Positions 1 through 5,717 of a stretch of DNA of 13,807 nt are shown piece by piece (positions within the stretch are counted from its first letter, which is position 1; each line of letters opens with the position of its first letter). Source of the stretch: Planctomycetaceae bacterium (lineage in GTDB: Bacteria; Planctomycetota; Planctomycetia; Pirellulales; UBA1268); the NCBI GenBank assembly GCA_030616935.1, contig JAUWWJ010000011.1:1-13807 (forward strand). Direction: 5' to 3'. The notes under the pieces are model-generated. The model saw only the letters and a list, made by a program, of their open reading frames with translations. It had not been told where the DNA came from and did not search any database. A program made the position numbers and the translations under genes.

Positions 1-189
1 CAAATACTCAGGGCAATGCACCCGACGTAATTCCTCGTCATTGGCGGCATGTGGTTCAATGAATGCAAACGGTGTACCCGTCGCAACGTCTCGCTCGAGA
101 CGTTGCCGAAGCATCTCATACTTCTGAACAGGAAAACGATGCCCCTCTGGCAACGGAAGGGAATATTTATCGCAGGGATAGAGTCGCAT
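1..189 (-). CDS. Histone deacetylase superfamily protein, N-terminal part (runs off left edge)
   Basis: This is a leftward reading frame that starts at an ATG (189-187) and stays open to the window edge, giving 63 residues. A TAA directly precedes the ATG in frame, so the start is well fixed. The N terminus contains LPLPEGHRFPVQKYEMLR, followed by an ANDEELRRVHCPEYL stretch. That is the typical opening of bacterial members of the histone deacetylase/acetoin utilization (AcuC)-like family, where this part precedes the zinc-binding catalytic core. Family members are zinc-dependent deacylases; the substrate of the bacterial ones is mostly unknown. The metal ligands lie outside the window, so activity cannot be judged. 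No strong Shine-Dalgarno sequence is visible upstream. The assignment rests on recognised motif similarity over a short piece. Confidence 0.85.
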   Translation of the reverse strand, partial: MRLYPCDKYSLPLPEGHRFPVQKYEMLRQRLERDVATGTPFAFIEPHAANDEELRRVHCPEYL

Positions 190-339
190 TTAATTAACCA
201 AAAAGGAATGCCTAATTCATCAACACGCAGTGCTTACGGGGCATGCACCAATCAATAGACATCACTCACAAAATAAAAATCCAAACTACTATTTCCCAAT
301 GCTTTAGGAAACACAAAGGCCAAATTTTAAAAATTCATT

Positions 340-355
340 TGGCACGACTTGTGCA
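340..355 (+). promoter_or_regulatory. Candidate sigma-54 (RpoN) promoter
   Basis: The sequence TGGCACGACTTGTGCA matches the sigma-54 consensus TGGCACGRNNNTTGCW at every conserved position except one (G instead of T at 351). The invariant GG (341-342) and GC (353-354) are separated by exactly 10 bases, as required. An AT-rich stretch lies just upstream (325-339). Transcription would start near A366 and run rightward. The nearest intact gene in that direction begins about 970 bp away, so the promoter more likely serves a short local transcript. Such promoters need an AAA+ activator; no activator site was identified. Confidence 0.55.
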
Positions 356-388
356 TGTCTGTCCTAACACAAAAGAAAATACAAATTG

Positions 389-414
389 GATGCCGGAGGA
401 GATCTTCGGGCATC
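389..414 (+). other. Hairpin in the 5' part of the putative short transcript
   Basis: GATGCC (389-394) pairs with GGCATC (409-414). After one G-G mismatch the stem continues with GGAG (396-399) against CTTC (404-407), including one G-T pair, around a four-base loop. The stem covers most of the Shine-Dalgarno-like GGAGGAG, so folding would hide it. Confidence 0.4.
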
Positions 415-418
415 ACAT

Positions 419-505
419 ATGAAAGGAGGTTGCCTCTGCCATCACTTCCACTCTAGTAGGACAAACAGGTTGAATCCAGTTTCCTTGTATTCAAAACTCT
501 TTTAA
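419..505 (+). CDS. Possible 28-residue small protein, unknown
   Basis: ATG at 419 opens a frame of 28 codons ending in TAA (503-505), lying between the candidate sigma-54 promoter and the strong hairpin. The peptide begins MKGGCLCHHFHSS and has two cysteines and three histidines close together, which could bind a metal. No good Shine-Dalgarno sequence sits at the right distance from this ATG: GGAGGAG ends 17 bases upstream, and AAAGGAGGT lies inside codons 2-4. The opening recalls the GGCLCG start of glutathione-dependent formaldehyde-activating (GFA) enzymes, but the rest does not follow that family. An ORF of this size arises easily by chance, so this is a weak call. Confidence 0.2.
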   Translation: MKGGCLCHHFHSSRTNRLNPVSLYSKLF

Positions 506-526
506 AACGGGCAAATGAGAAGAATG

Positions 527-557
527 GGGGCTCGCATTGTGAATCAATGCGAGCCCC
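527..557 (+). terminator. Strong 13-bp hairpin, terminator-like
   Basis: GGGGCTCGCATTG (527-539) and CAATGCGAGCCCC (545-557) form a perfect 13-bp stem, nine pairs of it GC, with a five-base loop TGAAT. It is the most stable structure visible between the genes. The bases after it on the plus strand (TCTCATT) are only partly T-rich, and on the minus strand the stem is followed by CATTCTTCTCATTT. It may end transcription in either direction, protect an RNA 3' end, or be an extragenic palindrome. Confidence 0.45.
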
Positions 558-573
558 TCTCATTGATTCACAA
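537..573 (+). repeat. Second perfect 13-bp inverted repeat overlapping the first hairpin
   Basis: TTGTGAATCAATG (537-549) is the exact reverse complement of CATTGATTCACAA (561-573), with an 11-base loop. Its left arm uses the loop and parts of both arms of the 527-557 hairpin, so the two structures cannot form together. This one has only four GC pairs and is weaker. The arrangement resembles an attenuator-type switch, though no controlled gene lies immediately downstream. Confidence 0.5.
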
Positions 574-1333
574 GAATCGAATCTCTAACTTCTTTCTACA
601 CCCCCCTACCATTTTTCTTAAACCAGAGAAAATATGGGCTTCAATCTTTCCTGTCTTCTCGCGGAAAATCTTACTGTGCAACCGGAGAGTCTTATCCTTC
701 AGCATTACCCTACGAATCAGAATCATTATTTCTAGGTGATCAATCGGCACTCATACTCTTTGTCGTAATTTGGTTGGAAGGCGGTGCTTCTGGGCAATGA
801 TATTGGCTACTATCTTCGCTACAGCGCCAAGTCATTCAACGAGGTGCCTCTCCCATAATTTATTTTCAATTGAAGCAACACCACCATGTCGCGTGAGACC
901 ACTAACAATCACGTCCTGAGTTTTGAGGTATACGAGTGCCTATTTCAGAAGTGTTAGAACCCAACATCATTGAGACGAGACCAGATTTGCAATTTTTCTA
1001 CGGGCAGAACTAGTGCCGCATGATCCACGCAGCAATGTGTCCACCCATCATCGAATCAGCACATTCAATTTGGGCTGTCTGGAGCGTCTGCTTGACAGTT
1101 CTCTTTAAGTAACGGGTAGAATTAGATTTAGTTCATCTGCGATGAAAGTCTTGTTGCATTCAAGAAGGCGAATAATCATCGTCGATTTTCGAAGCAAGGT
1201 GTTCTAAGGACTCTTCATCGGAACTCTGTACGCGGATTTGGTATCCGACACGACAGGTTCTTGGCAAAAATCCATACTAGTACCAACCGAAAATTCTGTA
1301 GGTACATACCATTCCTTCTTTTTATCTGCGGCT

Positions 1334-3127
1334 ATGAACCTTAGCTTTTGGTACGAAAACTGGCAGGGGATTCTCACCGCTTTCGTGGTGGGCACGACAC
1401 TGCTTGCACTTCTTCTGGGTCGCCGTGCACCAGACATGGCCATGCTTGGTGCAGTGATTGTTCTACTAGCATCTGGAGTTCTCAGTCCTGCTGAAGCACT
1501 CTCAGGAATGAGTAACGAAGGAATGCTCACGGTTGCAGCATTGTTTGTAGTGGCAGCGGCTGTCCATCGAACGGGAGCCCTTGCACTTGTCATCGATCGG
1601 GGGCTTGGCCGACCGCGTTCTCTCCATGAAGCTCAAGTGCGGACAATGACAATACCTGCTGTCCTCTCTGGTTTTATGAACAACACCCCAGTGGTCGCCT
1701 TAATGGTACCTGCCGTGCGAACCTGGGCTCACAAACACCAATTGAGTATTTCCAAAATCTTAATGCCGATGAATGATGCCGTCGTTCTCGGAGGCCTCTG
1801 CACGCTCATTGGTACAAGTACGAATATTGTTGTCAGTGGCTTACTGAATGAAAAAACGGGGATGTCACTTGGCATGTTTGATATCACATGGCTTGGTGTG
1901 CCTCTCCTGATTGTTGGCTTCGCGTACATTCTTGTTGCCAGCAAAAGCCAATGGCTTTTAAAAGATCGCAGGCCCGCGGTCAGTGCAGGTGATGATCCTC
2001 GGGAATACTCACTTGAGATGGTTGTTGAATCCGGGAGCCCTCTTGCCGGTCGAACAATTGAACAAGCTGGCCTTCGTGGACTCCACGGCTTATTTCTTAT
2101 GGAAGTCGATCGTGCTGGTCATGTACGAGCGGCAGTTGAACCAACAGAACGACTCGAAGAAGGCGATCGGCTCGTTTTTGTTGGCGTGGTCGACTCAGTC
2201 GTGGAGTTACAAAAGATACGTGGACTTCGGCCGGCTACAGACCAAGTATTTCAATTAGATGGACCACGGTCTGAACGCACTCTCCTAGAAGCTGTGGTTT
2301 CCAATACGTGCCCTCTTGTTGGCCGGACAATTCGTGAGGGTCAATTTCGGTCGACTTACGATGCTGTAATTATTGCAGTCGCTCGAAACGGAGAGCGTTT
2401 AAGGAAAAAAATTGGTGACATTATTCTTCAACCGGGCGACACTTTACTGCTTGAGGCAAGCCCGCGATTTCTGAAAAGACAAAAGACAAACCGTGATTTT
2501 TATCTTGTGAGTGAAGTAAAAGGGGCCAAGCCACCCCGGCACGACCTTGCTTGGATTGCATGCACTATTTTGGTAGCTATGGTGCTGGCGGCAACACTTG
2601 AACTTGTTCCCATGGTTGCAGCAGCTCTTGTAGCAGCCGCGGCTATGGTCGCGACAGGGTGTATTGGGCCTAATGAAGCAAGAAAATCTATCGAATGGGA
2701 GACCCTGCTCCTCATTGCCGCTAGTTTCGGGCTTGCCAGAGCTATTGAAAAAACAGGGCTTGATGAACTCCTTGCTCAAAGCACTATTGGGGCGGCGGGT
2801 GATCGACCATACCTTGTCTTGGCAGCGATTTATTTTGTCACGATGATTTTTACTGAAACGATGAGCAACAACGCCGCGGCTGTGCTGATTTTTCCAATCG
2901 CATGGCAAACCGCTACTGATCTCGGCCTCAATCCAATGCCATTTATTATGGCGATCACCGTAGCCGCAAGTTGTGGATTTGCCAGTCCTCTTGGTTACCA
3001 GACAAATCTCATGGTGTATGGGCCGGGTGGTTACAAATTCAGTGATTACCTTCGTTTCGGTGGACCATTAAACTTGATAGTAATGGTCATCACCATTATT
3101 TTAGCCCCTCTGATCTGGCCTTTCTAA
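1334..3127 (+). CDS. SLC13/DASS-type permease with two RCK_C (TrkA-C) domains
   Basis: This 597-residue inner-membrane carrier belongs to the SLC13 (divalent anion:sodium symporter, ArsB-like) group, which imports sulfate, dicarboxylates or similar anions. Two hydrophobic halves (about 8-210 and 405-597) flank a soluble insert with two RCK_C/TrkA-C domains (about 225-298 and 314-383), each with the EGD or PGD turn typical of that fold. Substrate- and sodium-site motifs are visible in both halves: MNNTP (115-119) and GTSTN (160-164) in the first, SNNAAA (511-516) and a GYQTN stretch (555-559) in the second. The frame can be extended to a TTG at 1238, but the added 32 residues are unlike a transporter N terminus and ATG 1334 gives the usual family length. 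No clear Shine-Dalgarno is present. RCK_C domains usually bind a small ligand and regulate the carrier. The substrate cannot be told from sequence. Confidence 0.9.
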   Translation: MNLSFWYENWQGILTAFVVGTTLLALLLGRRAPDMAMLGAVIVLLASGVLSPAEALSGMSNEGMLTVAALFVVAAAVHRTGALALVIDRGLGRPRSLHEAQVRTMTIPAVLSGFMNNTPVVALMVPAVRTWAHKHQLSISKILMPMNDAVVLGGLCTLIGTSTNIVVSGLLNEKTGMSLGMFDITWLGVPLLIVGFAYILVASKSQWLLKDRRPAVSAGDDPREYSLEMVVESGSPLAGRTIEQAGLRGLHGLFLMEVDRAGHVRAAVEPTERLEEGDRLVFVGVVDSVVELQKIRGLRPATDQVFQLDGPRSERTLLEAVVSNTCPLVGRTIREGQFRSTYDAVIIAVARNGERLRKKIGDIILQPGDTLLLEASPRFLKRQKTNRDFYLVSEVKGAKPPRHDLAWIACTILVAMVLAATLELVPMVAAALVAAAAMVATGCIGPNEARKSIEWETLLLIAASFGLARAIEKTGLDELLAQSTIGAAGDRPYLVLAAIYFVTMIFTETMSNNAAAVLIFPIAWQTATDLGLNPMPFIMAITVAASCGFASPLGYQTNLMVYGPGGYKFSDYLRFGGPLNLIVMVITIILAPLIWPF

Positions 3128-3161
3128 AAAGCACGTCGCACGCTAAAAAGCACGTCGCACG
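3124..3161. repeat. Tandem duplication of a 19-bp unit
   Basis: The unit CTAAAAAGCACGTCGCACG occurs twice back to back (3124-3142 and 3143-3161), with no differences. The first copy begins inside the last codon of the permease gene and includes its stop. The identity of the copies suggests a recent slippage or duplication event. On the minus strand it shifts the frame of the possible small gene at 3124-3294. Confidence 0.85.
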
Positions 3162-3294
3162 GACCATCGCCATTAAGACACGGACGGAGTGCTTGAAAAA
3201 AGCTTTCCTCCAAGACAACACCTGGCCCAGTCGCTTCTGTTTCACCATCCGGCCCTGAAGCCAGTACGATAATGTCGCAAGCCACATCATTCAT
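3124..3294 (-). CDS. Possible small acidic protein, 56 residues, unknown
   Basis: A leftward frame from ATG 3294 to TAG at 3126-3124 encodes 56 residues, rich in Gly, Asp and Glu with three cysteines (VACDIIVLASGPDGETEA near the start, PCLNGDGPCDVLF near the end). Its codon choice looks like real coding sequence. The same frame stays open upstream for about 40 codons and there encodes KRR followed by a hydrophobic stretch (FSAVVTITLLSYLAFW) resembling a membrane anchor, but no ATG, GTG or TTG lies in that part. Either the true start is unusual or the resemblance is accidental. Its stop overlaps the stop of the convergent permease gene by two bases. The 19-bp duplication supplies the present C terminus; without it the frame would run on to end in RKARSEGLK. 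No family recognised. Confidence 0.4.
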   Translation of the reverse strand: MNDVACDIIVLASGPDGETEATGPGVVLEESFFQALRPCLNGDGPCDVLFSVRRAF

Positions 3295-3478
3295 GTGATT
3301 TTGCCAAAAAGCGAGATAACTCAGCAGAGTAATCGTTACGACCGCACTAAACCGTCTTTTGTCTTTTCTTTGTGCTAACCTGTTGTCTTTCGTTCCTTCC
3401 TTGCAGATAGCAAGGGACGTAGTCTAATTGATTGTCAACGGTTGTTTCCCAAACGCCACCTCCATCCTGCTGAGACGG
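3162..3478. other. Gap before the membrane protein gene
   Basis: Apart from the possible small minus-strand gene (to 3294), I see no gene, RNA or clear terminator here. The stretch from 3355 to 3405 is pyrimidine-rich and repeats TCTTT-like motifs. A promoter for the gene starting at 3479 must lie here, but no convincing -35/-10 pair is visible. Confidence 0.4.
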
Positions 3479-4837
3479 ATGAGCGAAATACTCTTTCACT
3501 ATTACCGTGTTAATCCAACGACCTGGTTTTACCTTGCGTCGCTTCTTTCGATTGCAGTTTTTTTCAAATTCAATCGAGCTTTGAGTATCCGTAATGTTGA
3601 TCTTGTCGGCCTGATTCTCTTTGCACCAGGGCTTCTGGCCGTTGAATACGGTGGCTTTAAAGCCAATGTTGATGCACAACAATTGGGCTATGTGTGGCTG
3701 TTTGTGATAACCGGCTTATTTATTATCCGCATGCTTTGTGACTCACTCATGGTTCGAAGACCTATGCTCGAACCCAACCTCAATAGTGGGGGACTCACCT
3801 TTCTCGGAATATCACTCCTTGTTTTCCTTTTAGCAAATGTTCTCACCACTCGACCAGAAAGAGATGACCTTGCAGCAGCGACGACCGCGGCCAGACTTGA
3901 GACTGGTGATGCAGAAGTCAACGCTGATCAACTAGCAAGACTTGGCCCTGGGTATCCACTCCTGTTTCTTTTGCCACACATCTCAACTCAACGCGTTTTC
4001 TCCTCCGAGGCAGTTTCCTCAGCCGGCGGCAAAACGAAAGAGCCACCGCCACGGGTTGTTCACGAAACAACAGCTCGAGCAATGGCCATCATTTCCCAAC
4101 TACTGATCGTCAGCGGTATGATTTTTGTTGGGTGGCGACACTTTGAAAGTACCAAACTCGGTATTGCTGCTGCGGTTCTTTATCTTCTTCTCCCATACAC
4201 GGCCATGATGACTGGGAGGGTTGACCATGCTTTACCCGGTGCGTTGATTGTATGGGCGATTGGAGCATATCGGAGACCTGTAATTGCGGGAGGTCTCATA
4301 GGGCTAGCAATTGGCATCATCTACTACCCCATATTCCTGCTTCCACTTTGGTGCAGTTTTTATTGGGAACGCGGAGTCCGTCGATTCGCCACTGGTGTTG
4401 GAGCTGCTTTAGCAGCCCTTGTCATTGGACTCTGGTGCACTTCACCAACACTCGCGATCTTTGCCGGCCAATTACGTCAAATGTTTGGTTGGATTTTTCC
4501 AAGCAGCGTAAGCCTCGAGGGATTCTGGGCATTCCCTTCTTACGACCCAGTTTTTCGGCTTCCTGTGCTCGCTGGCTTCTTGGTGATGATGGCTACTATG
4601 GCAATTTGGCCTTCACCAAAACACCTTGGGACACTCATGAGTTGTTCCGCCGCGGTTCTCCTTGGAAGCCAATTCTGGAAAGCACATAACGGCGGCCTTT
4701 TCTTAGCATGGTTTCTCCCGATCCTTCTGCTCGTGATATTCCGGCCAAACCTTGAAAACCGTGTTGCACTAAAGGCATTGGATACTGATTGGTTCATTCG
4801 GCGTCGGAAACAACGGCGTACAATAGACGCCGCATAG
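3479..4837 (+). CDS. Multi-spanning membrane protein of unknown function (possibly GT-C glycosyltransferase-like)
   Basis: The protein has 452 residues, with about ten to twelve hydrophobic segments (for example 14-32, 40-58, 70-88, 106-122, 203-220, 226-245, 268-292, 305-323, 362-377 and 408-422) and a basic C-terminal tail (RRRKQRR, 441-447). A long hydrophilic loop (about 123-157) begins TTRPERDDL, and a second runs from 168 to 202. The loop after an early hydrophobic segment and the YYPIFLLPLW stretch (282-291) recall polytopic GT-C sugar transferases of the GT87/ArnT type, which use lipid-linked sugars. This is a resemblance of layout, not a proven match. The frame could be extended to TTG 3428, but ATG 3479 is preferred because the extension is not membrane-like. 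The gene stops 7 bp before the convergent HEAT-repeat gene. Confidence 0.7.
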   Translation: MSEILFHYYRVNPTTWFYLASLLSIAVFFKFNRALSIRNVDLVGLILFAPGLLAVEYGGFKANVDAQQLGYVWLFVITGLFIIRMLCDSLMVRRPMLEPNLNSGGLTFLGISLLVFLLANVLTTRPERDDLAAATTAARLETGDAEVNADQLARLGPGYPLLFLLPHISTQRVFSSEAVSSAGGKTKEPPPRVVHETTARAMAIISQLLIVSGMIFVGWRHFESTKLGIAAAVLYLLLPYTAMMTGRVDHALPGALIVWAIGAYRRPVIAGGLIGLAIGIIYYPIFLLPLWCSFYWERGVRRFATGVGAALAALVIGLWCTSPTLAIFAGQLRQMFGWIFPSSVSLEGFWAFPSYDPVFRLPVLAGFLVMMATMAIWPSPKHLGTLMSCSAAVLLGSQFWKAHNGGLFLAWFLPILLLVIFRPNLENRVALKALDTDWFIRRRKQRRTIDAA

Positions 4838-4844
4838 ACACTAT

Positions 4845-5699
4845 TCACATGTCTCGCCGTATATCAATAGTAGGTGGGACACCTTGATTTAAAAACCATA
4901 GATGCCAGCGAGATTGGTCCCAGCCATAGTTGACATCTGTTAGTTTAGTCAAAGCTTCAAGTACTTGCGCGTTCTGTAATGAAACAGCTTTCGTTTTCTG
5001 ATTGCCTCCAAGTGCGAGGCCACCACCTGTTGGTGAAAATGTAACCGATGTTTTTCCTCCTGATTCAGCACCAGAAGAAACAACATGCCGAGTAATTAAA
5101 ACATTGATCAAGGGTTGAACAGCGGACTCATCACCAAGTGTTTTCAGTGCAAATGCAGCACGGTTGATACGGCGACTATCGGTTCCACCAAGCGCAGCAA
5201 CGAGTGGCGGAACAACCTGTATCGACTCCTTTTCTTCAAGTTGCTCAATGGCACTCCAACGCACCTCTGAATCAGAATGGTCAAGAACCAGAGATAGTAA
5301 CGCTCCGATTGCATCTGTTGAATCTATATTTCCAAGAGCTTCAACATAGAGGAGTCGAACACGCGGAACAGGATCGGTATTGATCGCCGTGATGAGAGGT
5401 AATACCGAAAAAGGATCGGTTGTTTGACGGATCTCGGTAGAAGAGTCCTCACTGACTCCTGGTTTATCGAGCTCTCGCCGCAACCTCTCTAGCCGGTGCC
5501 GTGCCTCAACCCTGCTTTTTGTTGCGGCTTCTGCCTGCTTATACAGATTAATTTCCTGCTGAGTTCTCCACGATCCTCGATAGCGATGATAGCCATGAGA
5601 CTCCATGCGTTGTGTATGCGTACTTGTTGAATCTGAGATGGCAAAGTCTGAAACAACCAACGCCCCAACCACCATCACAGCAGCACAGATAGATCGCAT
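4845..5699 (-). CDS. Secreted HEAT-repeat protein
   Basis: The protein has 284 residues. It starts with a signal-peptide-like segment (MRS followed by a hydrophobic run to about residue 18), so it is probably exported. A charged, likely helical stretch (about 46-78) precedes alpha-helical HEAT-type repeats (about 95-205), seen as recurring units such as PRVRLLYVEALGNI, SEVRWSAIEQLEE and RRINRAAFALKTLGD. The C terminus has KLTDVNYGWDQSRWHLWFL (252-270), a tryptophan-rich ending I associate with planctomycete HEAT proteins. HEAT repeats usually act as binding scaffolds; the partner is unknown. An AAGGA Shine-Dalgarno lies 6 bases before the ATG, and the gene follows the GspF-type gene by 18 bp, so the two are probably co-transcribed. 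The partner may therefore be an envelope complex. Confidence 0.8.
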   Translation of the reverse strand: MRSICAAVMVVGALVVSDFAISDSTSTHTQRMESHGYHRYRGSWRTQQEINLYKQAEAATKSRVEARHRLERLRRELDKPGVSEDSSTEIRQTTDPFSVLPLITAINTDPVPRVRLLYVEALGNIDSTDAIGALLSLVLDHSDSEVRWSAIEQLEEKESIQVVPPLVAALGGTDSRRINRAAFALKTLGDESAVQPLINVLITRHVVSSGAESGGKTSVTFSPTGGGLALGGNQKTKAVSLQNAQVLEALTKLTDVNYGWDQSRWHLWFLNQGVPPTIDIRRDM

Positions 5700-5717
5700 T
5701 ACGTTGTCCTTATCGTC

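Larger units (their letters stand above)
366..573 (+). ncRNA. Putative short sigma-54-dependent transcript (small RNA or small-protein mRNA)
   Basis: This unit is inferred from its ends: a near-consensus sigma-54 promoter predicts a start near 366, and a very stable hairpin at 527-557 could end the transcript. It would contain a hairpin at 389-414, a possible 28-codon ORF at 419-505 and two strong Shine-Dalgarno-like runs, GGAGGAG (395-401) and AAAGGAGGT (422-430). Neither run is followed at normal distance by ATG, GTG or TTG. An RNA exposing such runs could act by base pairing, or could be a leader. The U-tract after the end hairpin is poor, so termination is uncertain. Confidence 0.3.
190..1333. 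other. Long intergenic region with regulatory and structured elements
   Basis: About 1.1 kb lies between the leftward deacetylase-like gene and the rightward permease gene. All three frames on both strands are broken by stops within short distances, and the longest open frames have no recognisable motif. The part from 340 to 573 holds a sigma-54-type promoter and several hairpins, listed separately. From 574 to 1333 I see no RNA gene, no terminal inverted repeats and no intact ORF. Short open stretches on the minus strand, such as around 1016-1200, could be remnants of a decayed gene, but they match nothing I recognise. Confidence 0.6.

Noticed and set aside
49..258. Plus-strand open frame of 69 codons at the left edge
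   Set aside because: It is antisense to the deacetylase-superfamily N terminus, which has clear motif support.
419..445. GGCLCH start similar to GFA-family enzymes
   Set aside because: Only the first few residues agree; the frame ends after 28 codons and no further GFA motif follows in any frame.
467..480. AGGTTGAATCCAGT resembling a tRNA T-arm
   Set aside because: The conserved TTC of the T loop is missing and no acceptor, D or anticodon stems fit around it.
515..750. Open frames on both strands around 515-750
   Set aside because: No recognisable motif, unlike-protein composition, and one begins inside the strong hairpin region; probably chance.
1238..1333. TTG start extending the permease by 32 residues
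   Set aside because: No Shine-Dalgarno, and the extension is polar and unlike the family N terminus; ATG 1334 gives the normal length.
1204..1593. Minus-strand frame of 129 codons
   Set aside because: It is antisense to the permease start and has the Ala/Thr/Ser/Arg-rich look of a shadow frame.
2444..2908. Minus-strand frame of 154 codons
   Set aside because: It is antisense to the second half of the permease, where motifs and hydrophobicity support the plus strand.
3096..3290. Minus-strand frame of 64 codons starting MMWLATLSYW
   Set aside because: It overlaps the 56-codon frame in another phase; codon use and composition favour the 56-codon frame, though neither is certain.
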